A stretch of DNA of 64,000 nt from Rhizoclosmatium globosum (GCA_002104985.1 MCGO01000027.1:310001-374000), one strand, 5' to 3'. Shown: positions 27,101 through 38,604, counted from the first letter of the stretch. Translations and numbers: made by a program. The notes: generated by a model not told the origin, from the sequence alone.

Positions 27101-28524
27101 CAGCAAGTATCGCAGTTTCCCATTCAAGAAGAACATTGTCACCCTTTACATCAGACACTTTCATTCGCTCAGCTGCTCCTGGTGACATAATCATCAACAC
27201 ACATCGAGAATTTTTGAGCCCTTGAACAAAACCATCTCGCCAATCTTGACCCTTCTTCAAGCATTCCTTGTCCCAGTAGACTTTGACTTGCCGTGAATGC
27301 CCATATTCATCCAAAATTCTTTGATCCTTTAAACGGAAGTAAAGCTCCATGGCAACCTTTGCATCAGTTGCTACTCGATAAGAGATGAAGAAGTCATATG
27401 TTTCAGAACTTTTGAACCATTCACCACAGGCTTGAAGTGAAGCAGAAGGATCATCAGGCAATCCAGAATATTCAGTGATTTCCTTTGACATTGTTTCAGC
27501 AGTAGAACTAGCCTGGTAAGAGGTGAGGGTTTTAGGAACAGGTGGAGAAAGAACCGTCACAGAATTCTGGTTTTGAGTCACAGGATCTTGGATGTGTGAT
27601 CCAAATACAGATGATGATTTTCGAAATTGACCCAAAATACCAGATACAAGATTGCTTGACTTTGTAAAATCCTGAGTTTTGGCAGGCTGATATGGAGCAA
27701 TAAGTACAACATTGACAAATATCAATTTTACCATCTCAGCTTGATTTGAAAGCAGTAGAATTTGTTCTTTAGCATCACTGAGTTCTTTCTGTGTTGAAGC
27801 TAATTCTGACTTGAGCTTGATAACGTCCTGGTTGTTTGAATTCGCAATTTGCTTTAACATTGCCGCAACTTGGAGTTTGGCTTCCAACAGTTCTTCGTCT
27901 CTTTTAGCAAGAGTGGATTTAAGGTTGCTGATTTCCAATTGGGCATCAAGTAGAGACAGAAACTCTTCCGGATGCAGCGTATTGTGCTTAATGTTTGTGT
28001 CAATTGCTTTCAAGATGGTTTCTGCATGTTTGATGGCCATCAGATGTTTTGGCCAGCCCCGTTCCGCTGCAGTTTGTTCCAATGCGCTTGAATCACCTGC
28101 ACCAACCAACTTGGAGAAGAAGTTCACGACTGCCTGATTGTTCTCTGCCCTGCGAAGATTCCGTTCTTGGGCGATAGCAAGGGCCAAGACCTTCATATCT
28201 TCCCTCAATGAAGCCTGAATATAGAGGGTAACAAATGAGTCTGATATTAGGTTGATGTGTCACAAACCAAGTCTTGTGCGAGCGCCCCAGGCTGTAACTC
28301 CCTCAACCACGCCTCGCTTTGAACATCTAATACGCTGTCGTGTTTCAATGCATCCACAGTCTTGTCTCCAGTGCCGTCGACCCATTGTTCTGGATTACCA
28401 ATCGAGTCCGCACTTTGCAATGGTGCAGTACCAATCCATTTGATTGAGCTGCCTGTGCAATCTTAAGTTCCCGACACAAATAGTATGTATATAGCATACC
28501 GGCATTCATGGGGGAAAGGGACAT
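24137..28524 (-). CDS. TIR-domain leucine-rich-repeat protein with N-terminal coiled coil
   Basis: Exons 28524-28500, 28452-28268, 28214-27071 (with a probable 45-nt internal intron), 26998-26570, 26521-26432, 26385-25510, 25464-24946 and 24891-24137 join in phase to 1325 residues. Residues about 150-225 are a coiled coil. A TIR domain lies at about 325-445: it starts YDFFISYR, has KVYWDKECLKKGQDW and VLMIMSPGA, and ends with LLEWETAILAGKK. The Glu in that last helix matches the position of the catalytic Glu in SARM1-type TIR NADases. From about 560 to the end are RNI-like leucine-rich repeats, for example LTFLDLSQNPLGDAAI and INTLDASNCKLGDVG. No NB-ARC or NACHT motor is visible. TIR domains act by adaptor-type assembly or by NAD+ cleavage; the role here is unknown. 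It is divergent from the BSD gene at 28788. Confidence 0.85.
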
Positions 28525-28636
28525 AGTAAAATCACAGCAAAAAAAATCAAACTGGGAATTACGTGTTACATAAGTATTTAAGGTCGAAAACCTTCAAACA
28601 TGGACCTCAATAATCAAGCAAGTCACATTTTAGGAA

Positions 28637-28669
<33 letters not shown>
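28637..28669 (+). repeat. Homopolymer of 33 G
   Basis: An uninterrupted run of 33 G lies in the 263-bp divergent intergenic region between the TIR-LRR gene and the BSD-domain gene. It could form G-quadruplex DNA and is also prone to length errors in sequencing. Confidence 0.9.
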
Positions 28670-28787
28670 CGGGCTCATGCAACAGAACTGGACGGCGTAC
28701 TTGTTGGTACGACATTCGTTGTCATGCAACCAAAGACTTAAACAATTCTTACCCTTCCATCTTATTCTTTATTCTGTTCATAAAAAA

Positions 28788-29947
28788 ATGTGGAGCACTT
28801 TGAGCACCTTCGCATCAACAGTAGCCTCTACCGCCAAATCAACGCTTTCAACACTGGAAGAGACAGCGCGTCAAGCCGCCAGCGACCTCGAACAACAGCA
28901 CCGCCTGACAGTGGAAGCAAAGCGCAGTGCCGGAGACAAGGAGGTTTGTTTGGGGGTCTCTTGCCTGTCCAAAAGGGTGACTGAATTTCAACAAAACAGG
29001 AAGACCTGATCCCAACGGAAGTCCCTGAAGCCGTCAAGAAGCAACTCTCGCAGCTTCGTGATCTTGTTGCACCTGCTCTTGGTGGGGTTAGTGGTGGCGG
29101 TGGTGGTGTGGTTGCTGCTGCTGCGTCTGAGAAGGAGGGCGGGCAAGCGGAAACGGTGCAGCCTGTAGCGACAATCTTTACGGCTTCGAATGTTGCTGTG
29201 CTTCCGTGGGAGGTTGTGGGTGCGCATGCGGGGGCACGCGATGAATTGAGGGCGCAGGTGTTGGCGTTGGCTCAGGTAGGACTCCAACCCCCCTTTTTTT
29301 GAGTGTGTGTCGTTTTAGGAGAGACTGACTGCTACGTGCGTGCCTCACACAAAATTAGGATAAGCGTAACTTTCTGGTGCCGCCGCCTGAGGGAACTGAC
29401 TTTGTGTTTGATATGGGACGGTATTTGCCGACTGCCTTGGTATGTGTTTTCTTTTGATTCATCAACAGTGACTCACAATAATTACAATATCTTTAAATTA
29501 AAGGCGATTCTGAAAGTGGATTCGGCGCTGGAACAGATGCGATTTGATTTGGTGCCCAAACAAGTGAAGGATGAAGTGTTTTGGCAAAACTACTTTTACC
29601 GGGTGAATATGCTCCAACAGTCATGCATGCTTTCTGTAGGAGTGGATTCGATGGCGATTGCAGCGGCAGCAGGAGATGGAATGGTGAATGAGGAGGCAGT
29701 GGGTGGAGCTGTTGTTGGCGCTGGCCTTGGAGAGGGTGCTGCAGTATTGGCAGCTGGACGTATTTCAGCAGACTTTGTTCCAGTTGGAGTTGTGGAGAAT
29801 GCAGGGGAGGCAGTAACAAGCAGCAAGGAGGAGATTCCTGATTCATTGGAGGATGCCGATGGACTTGCAGGAGAAGAGTATGTGAGCAGTGAATCATTTG
29901 GAGCAGATTGGGAGAAGGAGCTTCAAGACGAATTGGAGGATGTTTAA
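28788..29947 (+). CDS. BSD-domain protein (DOS2/SYAP1-like)
   Basis: Four exons (28788-28943, 29000-29275, 29359-29439, 29504-29947) give 318 residues in phase. The N-terminus is a helical stretch beginning MWSTLSTFASTVASTAK, common in this family. The middle has FLVPPPEGTDFVFDMGRYLP. The BSD domain follows at about residues 165-225, with DLVPKQVKDEVFWQNYFYRV containing the F-W and Y-F-Y-R hallmark. The C-terminus is acidic. BSD domains are small three-helix modules found in TFIIH p62, synapse-associated proteins and yeast Dos2, which is linked to ubiquitin and endosomal functions. A more exact role cannot be read from the sequence. The stop lies only 46 bases before the next ATG. Confidence 0.85.
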
Positions 29948-29993
29948 TGTTTTTAAAATAATAAGTTTTGATTTGAAAGGAAAATAGTCTCGA

Positions 29994-32900
29994 ATGCACA
30001 TATCATTTTGCAGCCCGAATGCGGGCCAGCGACTCGGAAGACATGTTGTCATCTCAGCGGGCGACTCCAAGGGCCCCGTACTAGTTGGGTCTGCGCAGAT
30101 GACAGCGGACCGGCAGTCTCTTGGGGCATCGCTCATGTTCCACGCAGCCTCAGACGCGCACCTGCCACCGACAAGTGGACATAGAAACATATACGGACTA
30201 CTTGGGACTGTTCAAGTCGGCGAAGGTACGTTCGTTCTTCATGTAGTAGTTTGTAATAAGCAAGCAAACCAAACCAAACCAAACCAAACCAAACAGATGT
30301 GTTCATCGGAGTGGTGCTCGATCGACAGGGCGTCGGCGTTCTCGGCGGAGCACCAGTGTACCGCATCACACGCGTTGGGTTCTTTTCGCTGATCGAGTCC
30401 GAGTTCGACGACTACGACTTCACCGACTTTGACAAGGACACCGCCCCAGCCGCAACAACCGCCGCAACAACTGTCTCGTCAATGTTCAATAAAATGATTG
30501 GCGATTCAGCCACCGCGAAACAGGACCAGCAAGACCAGAAAGACGACGATGAAATGGCAAGAGACAGACACCCGTGCTCGTCAATTATGAAGCTGTTCAG
30601 TGCCGGCTCCTTTTACTACTCGCCGGAACATGACCTCACTCGCTCGCTGTGGGCTCGCTCAAAGTCGGCTTCTTCCTCCACAACAACAACAACAACAACA
30701 ACAACCTCCCCCTTCGACTCCGCAAACCCAACCTACTTTTGGAATAACGCCATGCTCGCTCCCGTCCTCGCAATGCGCAAAAACGAACTCTCGCAGCAAC
30801 TCAGAACGGCCCTTGACAACTCAAACATGCTCATTCTCGCTATCCAAGGCTTTATTGGAATCCAACCCCTCCCTTCCTCCTCCTCCTCCTCCCCCGTCAA
30901 ACTCGGTATCCTCTCCCGTCTCTCCTGCAGAAACGCTGGTACCCGCTTCAATGCCCGTGGTATCGACGATGACGGCGCTTGCAGTAACTTTGTCGAAACT
31001 GAAGTCGTTGTCGAAACAAAAGGTTACCTTGCTAGTTTTGTTATGGTCAGAGGCTCCGTCCCCGTCTTTTGGGAACAACAAGGTATCCAAATTGCTGGTC
31101 ATAAAGTCGAATTGTCCCGTGGTTTTGAGATTACGGCTCTTGCCTTTAAAAAGCATTTTGAGGTAAGCCCATGAGTTTTATAGAGTGTTGAGAGTGTGAA
31201 TAAGAGTTGAAGGATTGAAGAAGTGACGTAGCGAAAAGCGAACGAGCGGAGCGAAGTGAGCATAATTAGAGTAAGGCACAAGCGCAGCGAAGTTAGCAAG
31301 TCACGGAGTATCTGCTTGAGCGAACAAGCGCAGCGAAGTGAGCAGGTCACGGAGTGGAGTATCTTCTTGAGCGAACGAGCGCAGCGAAGTGAGCATGTTT
31401 AGAAGAAGGCGCGAACGAGAGGAAAGAGCGTCATGGTTAGAGACTCGGTGCCCCGTCTTTTGGGAACAGCAGGGTATCCAAATTGCTGAGCATGTTTAGA
31501 GGAAGGAGTGAACGAGAGAGTCATGGGTAGAGGTTCCACGATAATTATTACGGATGAGACGACTAAAAATCTGATAGGCACTTCAACAACAATATGGTCA
31601 CATTCACATCGTCAATCTTTTGAGTGGAAAGGAAGGCGCAGAAGGAACTCTTGTGAATGCATTCCAGCAACACCTTGCGCAATACCCCACCAGCGCCAAC
31701 CCAAATGAGAAACTCTACTACACTCACTTCGACTATCACTCAACTGTGAAAGCGGGAGGCCACGAAAAAGCCGCAGTCGTGCTTGAACAGCTTCAACGAC
31801 ACTTGGACAACTGGTCCTACACACTCGTTGAAACAAAACCAGACGCTCTTCAACCCGTTCTCACTCAACAAGGAGTCCTTCGTGTCAATTGCCTTGACTG
31901 TTTGGACCGAACAAACCATGTGGAGTTCTTGGCGAGTAAAGTAATGGTTGAAAAGTGTTTGCGAGAGATGGGGTTGGGTAACGTTCTTGGAACCGACATT
32001 TTTTTGGACGTGTTCCAAAACTTGTGGGCGGATAATGGAGATTGGTTGAGTAAAATCTACACGGGAACCGGTGCTTTGAAGACGAGTATGACTCGACGCG
32101 GGAAGCAAACTGTGATGGGTATGTTTTTGTTCGACTTAATTATGTGTGGTGATGTGACGATTAATCGATTCACACTGTGTAAGGCTTCTTTGACGATGCC
32201 GCCAAGAGTGTCAATCGCTTCTTTATCAATAATTTCCAGGACAAGCATCGGTAAGTAATGTTGTCTTTGTTTGTTTGAAGGGTGGTTGTTAAAATTCTAC
32301 CGCACAAACAGCCAGGAAGCAATTGACATTGTGCTCGGAAAGCAACGAACCCGATCACTTCTGATTCCAAACTCCTTAACTGCGATCGTCGAACATGATC
32401 TGGCCAACAGAAGGGGCGAATTTGTATCCTATGAAAACGTGGATATTTTCATTGGTACTTGGAACGTGAATGGAAAATTGCCATTGGGCGAACCAATTGA
32501 TTATTGGCTCCAATCTCGAGTTGGTGAGTGTATTTCGATACGTCCCTTTATCTTCACGTTTTCGAAATGCTAATATGACATTCTAAGCTCAACAACCACC
32601 ACATCTTGTCATGATTGGAATCCAGGAACTTATTGAATTGACTGCGCAGCAATTTGTTCAAGCTGACTTTGAAAAGCTGAAGACTACTTGGGAACAGCAC
32701 CTTCTCCGTGTCTTGAACCAAATCTCGAGCATCCCTTACGTCTTGCTCCGAAGCATGAATATGATGGCTTTGGGGTTGTTTAGTTATGTTAGACAGGATT
32801 GTTTGGATAAGGTTCGGTTTGTGGAGATGAGTGTCTGTAAGACTGGTTTGGGTGGGTTGGGAGGTAATAAGGGTGGAGTTGGGTTGAGTTGTCAGTACTT

Positions 32901-34092
32901 GGATACAACAATGGTATTTGTCACGGCACATTTGGCGGCTGGTAAGTTTTTTTGTCGTAATGCTTGTAAAATGGGTTACTTATGTGGTTTATATTAGGTG
33001 AGAGTTCTGTGGAAGAACGAAATCGCGATTATCATACTATTTCGGATGGGCTGTCGTTTAAGCGCAAGTCGTTGAAGGATCATGAGTTGAGTTGGGATTT
33101 TGTTGCGTTTATTGGTTGCTGATGATTTCGATACAGCTTGAAAGTTTGGTTTGGAGACTTCAACTACCGAGTATCCTTGCCGAATGAAGAGGTTTGCTTG
33201 TTGCTCTTTTGATTCTTTCGTCTAAGTATGTCATGGCTAGGCTCGTGCTTGGCTAGAAAGGGGCAACATTGGACCACTTCTTTCGCATGACCAGCTCTCT
33301 ATCCAAAGGGCACGTGGATTCGCGTTTGACGGATATGAGGAAGGACACATTAATTTCAACCCAACCTACAAATACGACAACGGAACTATGGTGTATGATA
33401 CAAGTGAAAAGGCAAGATGTCCATCTTGGACAGACCGAGTCTTGTTCCGAGGAAAGAATTTGCAATTGTTGGAGTATACACACAGTTGAGTGTCTGAATT
33501 AGTGTTATGAATGTTTCCTGACGTTTATTTCTTGAAGCTGATAGCTTGCTCATGTCTGACCATCGTCCTGTCCGCGCGTTGTTACGGGTTAAGGTATGGC
33601 CTTTTATTTTGAGTTTTTGAATCGTGGTTATTGACTTCAGAACACTAGGCGGAGCTGATTGATCAGAACGCCCGTTCCATCATCAAAGAAGCGATTTCCA
33701 AAACTGCTACGCCGTTGATTAATTCAGGGCTGCCAAGAAGCTCATCAACAAAGAGTGTTGGATTTATGAACGAGCCCATTATTCACTCTGTGCCCCCACC
33801 ACTACCGGCACGCGCAGATGACAATCAACAGCCCTTGATTGACTTTACGTCAGATGGACAGGTGTGGGATAGTTTGCCAGGTACGTTCTTCATCAAACGT
33901 CTGTGTAGAATTACGTTCTAACGTGTGTCGTTTTCAGTAAAAATCCCAGCAACTCCACAACAAAGCACAATTAAAATTGCGCCTTCGAGTGTTGGGGCTT
34001 CAGTTCAATGGTGGCAGGTCCCCGTGGATGAGACTTGGATAGTGGATGAGGGAGATGCCACGAATCCGTTTTTTGGAAGCAACCGTATTTGA
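29994..34092 (+). CDS. Synaptojanin-like polyphosphoinositide phosphatase (SAC1 plus inositol 5-phosphatase)
   Basis: Twelve exons join in phase to 1033 residues: 29994-30225, 30297-31162, 31578-32118, 32184-32250, 32312-32523, 32588-32941, 32998-33085, 33137-33191, 33241-33484, 33538-33593, 33649-33880, 33938-34092. The N-terminal SAC1 domain contains the CX5R active site CLDCLDR near residue 471. The 5-phosphatase domain (about 610-930) shows TWNVNG, WFGDFNYR, PTYKYD, CPSWTDRVL and SDHRPV. The tail has a proline stretch, LIDF and NPF, as in endocytic proteins. Yeast relatives are INP51-53. It dephosphorylates PI(4,5)P2 and other phosphoinositides at the plasma membrane and endosomes, and so controls vesicle uncoating and traffic. 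The start at 29994 is the least certain part. Two donors are GTTGAG. Confidence 0.93.
31163..31577 (+). repeat. Expanded intron with duplicated exon tail and GCGCAGCGAAGTGAGC repeats
   Basis: This 415-nt intron is far longer than its neighbours. It contains three imperfect copies of a unit with the core AGCGCAGCGAAGTGAGC (about 31216-31400). It also holds a decayed copy of the preceding exon's end: 31431-31494 matches 31044-31107, including CCGTCTTTTGGGAACA, and a shorter third copy lies near 31522-31540. The intron seems to have grown by repeated local duplication. Confidence 0.8.
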
Positions 34093-34196
34093 GTACGATG
34101 TAGACTTGGAAAATAGTATATCTGAATATATTACTTTTATATGATTTGGGGAAGGGAGAGAAAGCGTGGCATTTTTTTGAACCAAAGCAACAGCAA

Positions 34197-35788
34197 ATGC
34201 TCAAGGGATTGAGCAAATACAATGCGTTCCCCAAGATTGATCGCAACATGCAAAAGGCAACAGGCATAGGAGGTGTGTAATTCGCACTGTGGAACCTTCA
34301 AACTCGAAGCATTACTGGAAGGAAGCGGGGAACAGGATCTGCCTCCTAGCGAGTGATGCCTCTACCCACACCCTCAGTCCTTCCATGTCTGCAGCATCTA
34401 ACAAAAGTAAACATACTTAGGCCTGTTGACGCTCCTCGTTGCCATCCTCCTCATCTGTCTGACACTTGCGGAGTTCATCCAATACATCTCAGTCACCCAA
34501 AAATACGAATTCTTAGTGGACAGGACTCCAAGCAGTCTGGGCGCTCAAATCTCAATCAACGCGGATATTACTGTTGCCATGGCGTGCGAGAGTGAGTTTG
34601 ATGAATGGGGGGCTGAGGGACGATGGGGGGAGTATTTACTTACTCATTTTTGGGGCTAGATTTGCGTATTGATGTGTTGGATGTTGCGGGAGCTTCATTG
34701 CATGCGACTGTGAATCAATTCACAAAGACGCCGGTAAGGAAAATGAGTTGGGGATTTGGGGTCGGGGGGGATACGACTGTGAAGGAACCTAACGCTTTTG
34801 GTCTTGTGGCTCATTAGGTTAAGTTCCACACGGAGGGATTAGTCTCACTTGGGTATGTGTTACATATAAGAGTTTCATGCTGGATTGCGACGAGACTGAT
34901 TGGGTTGGGGGGTTTTCCTTTAGAGCGAGGAAGGCAATGTCAAAGCTCGATGTGCACAGGATTGTTGCCGCTGCTCAGAAGAGACACCGCGAATATGTGG
35001 ATACGTGGGGAGGTGAGTGAGACTCGTTTCAAAGAAAGAAGTGGCCTGTTTTTTAAATACTGGTCTGAATTCTATCAGTCAAGGATGCCTGTCGTATCAA
35101 GGGACACATTAGCGTCAACAAAGTCGCTGGAATGTTCCATATTACTGCTTTGGGGCACGGTTACATGGATGGCAGACACGTTGCGCATGAAGGTTGGATG
35201 TCTCCCATAATCTCTGTTCCTAAATAACTGAACCTATTCCGATTAGCCATGAACTTTACCCACCGCGTCGACAAACTCTCTTTTGGAATTGATTATCCTG
35301 GCCTTGTGAACCCATTGGACAGTAGTTTGGAAATCGCCGATGGAAACTTTGAAATGTTCCAGTACTTTATCAGCATTGTACCAACAATCTACGTCGACAA
35401 GCGACGAACTTTCGGAAGCGTTGTGTTGACGAACCAGTATGCCGTCACGGACCACAAAAAGATTGTCGGTCATGAAACTAAGGAGGCTGGTATTCCAGGT
35501 GGGTTTCAACACATTCAAAAGTTCAATTTGATATTCTAACTTTGTAATAATGAAAGGAATCTTCATGAAATACGATGTTGAGCCTATTTCTGTTCGTGTG
35601 ACTGAATCCCGTGCTAGTTTCATGCACTTCTTGACTCGACTTTGCGGAATCACTGGAGGTATGTCGATTATTAAGAAATAGCTCGTTTTATAACATTGTT
35701 TACGCAAGGAATTTATGTTACTGTGGGTCTCTTGAACAACTTGTTGCAATTTGGAATGAAGGTGTATGCCGTCATGGCAAAGAAATGA
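34197..35788 (+). CDS. ERV41: ERV41/ERGIC2-like COPII cargo receptor
   Basis: Nine exons (34197-34272, 34421-34591, 34660-34733, 34818-34852, 34924-35012, 35079-35192, 35247-35498, 35557-35658, 35709-35788) join in phase to 330 residues. The Erv41/Erv46 complex cycles between ER and Golgi in COPII and COPI vesicles and retrieves cargo. Residues 1-25 are the cytosolic start KYNAFPKIDRNMQKATG. The first membrane segment follows (LLTLLVAILLICLTLAEF). The luminal part has CRIKGHISVNKVAGMFHIT and DYPGLVNPLD, both typical of the family. A second membrane segment lies near residue 305, followed by a short tail ending KVYAVMAKK with basic residues. ERGIC2/Erv41 fits better than Erv46 because the Erv46 cysteine-rich signature is absent. 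The ATG is 105 bases after the synaptojanin stop. Confidence 0.9.
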
Positions 35789-35949
35789 ATGAAGATAATG
35801 ACGTAGAAATGTACGCAGTATTGAAAAAAAATAAAACAAATATGAGGCTTATTCCGTCAACGTCGTGTCACACTGTCACATCACACATTGAAAAATACTC
35901 CTCCCTCCCATATTTGTCTTTCCAAAAAAGTATCCCTCAAATCACAAAA

Positions 35950-36282
35950 ATGCTACACAAGCTGTTCAGTATCTTTTCCTCAGTTCGCACCAACAAAAAG
36001 ATTCAGCATGGCCCTCTCATTTCGAAGGCACCAACTCATTCCATTGAAGTCGCCAGTATTCCACATGTTTTCACGACCAATGTCAGTACTAGCACCAGCG
36101 CCAGAACCAGCACCACAGTCAGTCCCTCTGATCGTCGCGTCAAACAACACGTCAAGAAGACAACTGTTGTGCCTGTCGAACAACTCAACCATTCGTCGCT
36201 CACAATCAAGAAGAAGCGCAATTCCAAAACAATCGCCGCCGATGCTATCCGTAAGCTTGCCGAGGAAGAACATGAAGCTTAA
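35950..36282 (+). CDS. Small basic Ser/Thr-rich hypothetical protein
   Basis: A 110-codon frame starts at MLHKLFSIFSSVR and ends just before the convergent cis-prenyltransferase. The same frame stays open upstream to 35785, but that part overlaps the ERV41 stop, so the internal ATG is the more likely start. The protein is rich in Ser, Thr and Lys and ends in an acidic helix-like stretch (AADAIRKLAEEEHEA). The amphipathic basic N-terminus might target mitochondria, which is speculation. No known domain is visible. Confidence 0.45.
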   Translation: MLHKLFSIFSSVRTNKKIQHGPLISKAPTHSIEVASIPHVFTTNVSTSTSARTSTTVSPSDRRVKQHVKKTTVVPVEQLNHSSLTIKKKRNSKTIAADAIRKLAEEEHEA

Positions 36283-36343
36283 ATTCATCATTGACAAAGA
36301 TTAGATACAAATAAATATATGTAAAGCAGTACTTTATTTCAGC

Positions 36344-38029
36344 TCATGCATACGCTACGGCCTCATTCAACCGCTGCTTTCGAACTTCATCCAAAAAGGA
36401 TTTAACCCTCATCACTTTCAACTGCAGCTTTTCATCACAACCATTGGCCGCACCATCTTGGGCCATAAAACCTTGATTCAAAACGAACCCCGCATCTCCT
36501 TGCCTTCTTTTCCTCTCCTTCTTCAAATATGAATAACTTGCTTGATACTGTAATAGTGCAGGTAACATGTGCCAGAATGTGAAATCCGGCCAATAGACTT
36601 TCAAAAAATGGATCTGACATGTGCTTGAGGCCTGAGGTACAAGAAAAGAACAGTTTAACAACCCGGCAGCACCGAAAAACGAGGAGACAAATAAAATAAA
36701 AAGAAATACACGTACCTGCCAAAGCATAAAATCACTAAACCGTACTTCCCCACTTGTCCGAACACAAATGTCCAAAGGTCCTCCCATGACGCCTTCCTCC
36801 TCCTCCTCTTTCCCCCGCGCATTCAACCCACCAGTCCAAAAACACTGCTCAAGAACTTCTTCAGTAATATCATCCACTTCCAACCGTCCATCCTCCACAC
36901 CCCGAACAAGCGTTTTGATGGCATACGCAATTTCTTCTCGCGACGTGTAGGGCATCAATACATTCAATGTTGCGTTTGTGTTGGCGACTGTCATTTTTGT
37001 AGCGAGGCTGGCGGCTTTGAGGACGGGTTGGGAGAGGAGGTTGAGGCGGCCGTGGACTCGGACAGCGATTCCATGTTTCCTCACCAAATCGCTTCATTTT
37101 TTTTTTTTTTGGTGGTTGAATGAGTTAAGGGTTTGGCTTTAAAAGGAGTGGAAGCGGGGGAGGAGGGAGAACATACCTGTTGGCTGCAAACTTTTCAAAC
37201 TTTTCTGTACATAGTTTCATGATGGGGTCGACTTCCTTCTCCTTATTTCGGGCAAAGTTTTCTGTGCTGAAAGCGTATACGGAGACTGTCTTTACTCCTA
37301 GTTTGAGGCACCAGTCCAAGGTCTTGGAACAGGGAATATAGTCAGCAATTGTGGAATCTTTGGATGAATCAAAGGGTGCAGGGAGTGTAGGAGTAATTCG
37401 ATAATGTAATTGAGGTTTGAAGTTCGTGCGACACAGTCCATAAGGATATGATTGTCCCAGTCTGATGACCTTTTGAGTCCGATTCCATCAACAATGAATG
37501 TATCCTGCATTTGAAATCCGACTCGTTCAAGTTTCCGTTCCATGTCAAAAGACCTTGATGATAGAGCCAGATCTGAAGTACACAGCGGTTTCACATTCAT
37601 TCCACGTCAACACATTGCAATCCCAACCAATCCAGACTCACTAGAATCCCTCCAAGTCCCCCCCCCCCCCAGCCCAACTTCCTTCCAATCTCAAACCCGA
37701 CACATTACAGACAATAGAGACAAACAGCGGAGGCGGGGAAGTGTGCGTTGTTGGTACTGGCTCGTTGTTTTACCTCTTCCAACTTATCAGCGCCTTCCGC
37801 ATGACCCCGACTCACTTCCACACCCTTCCGCTTCGCAAACCGTCTATTTCCGTCCATTACAAATGCGACATGTTTGGGCACAGGACCCAGGCTGCAGGTA
37901 AATGTTAGTATGGTACTAGGTTTTTTGGATATAGAAGTGTGTGTACCGAAGGATGTTCAAGAGGAAGGACATTGCAAGGGATAGAAACCATGTGTAGATT
38001 GATTGGAGGAAGGGTGGTGATGAAGGCAT
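36344..38029 (-). CDS. RER2: cis-Prenyltransferase (dehydrodolichyl diphosphate synthase, RER2/SRT1-like)
   Basis: Exons 38029-37947, 37891-37774, 37322-37177, 37091-36716 and 36631-36344 join in phase to 336 residues. The enzyme elongates farnesyl diphosphate with isopentenyl units in cis to make dolichol for N-glycosylation at the ER. Residues 1-28 are a hydrophobic anchor. [17 protein letters not shown] carries the catalytic Asp of the family. [15 protein letters not shown] and [20 protein letters not shown] supply the other conserved regions, and [19 protein letters not shown] is the usual C-terminal block. An in-frame extension to ATG at 38275 exists but has low-complexity sequence. Intron 2 is 451 nt, unusually long here. 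Confidence 0.92.
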
Positions 38030-38396
38030 GATTGGTTGTTGGGGTTTGTGTGTTGTCACTGGGTCTGGTGATTTTTCGAGGAGAGGTTGTTTCAGAGGGG
38101 GCGGCCGCTGGTGAGCATTCAGTAGCGGTGCTATTGATGGTGACTTCCTGGAGGCCTTTCGGTGGGATGCCGTTGTTCTGGTTGGTTCGGTGGTGGTCAG
38201 CGTGGGCATTTTGGCGGTGAAAGGAAACACAAGGGCTGCCTTTCCCTCTCTTTCTTCTTTCTCTTTCAAAGTCACTCATAATTCATTCATTCATTCATTT
38301 CCGGTTGGAAACGCTTAATTCTTTATTCATTCCCATCCTTTCACAAACAAGTTGGTATGTATTGAAGATCATTCTTCAAAAAGCACAGTTGGAAAT

Positions 38397-38604
38397 TTAC
38401 TTGGTTTGAGACTGATAAGAGAGTCGGTTAGTATGGTGCATTCAGAGAGAAGGAAGTTGTGAAACGTACGACAGCAAAGTCCAAGTACTTGTCTCCGTTG
38501 AACTTGTAAGACTCGGAGTCAATGACAACTAAAGTAGGTGAAGGTGAATTCATTAGCATGGCTCTACAATGTGGCGGATAGATGTCAAGGTAAGGGATCC
38601 GCAT
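38397..38604 (-). CDS. Possible small spliced gene
   Basis: Three minus-strand pieces (38604-38568, 38528-38470, 38411-38397) with acceptable splice signals give a short peptide: MRIPYLDIYPPHF, then VIDSESYKFNGDKYLDFAV and SQTK. The sequence is protein-like and in phase, but I cannot find a convincing upstream part or a family. It could be the 3' end of a small gene whose first exons lie within 38610-38900. Confidence 0.25.

Noticed and set aside
35785..35949. In-frame N-terminal extension of the small basic protein at 35950
   Set aside because: It overlaps the ERV41 stop codon and is A/T-rich, with no protein-like features, so the internal ATG is preferred.
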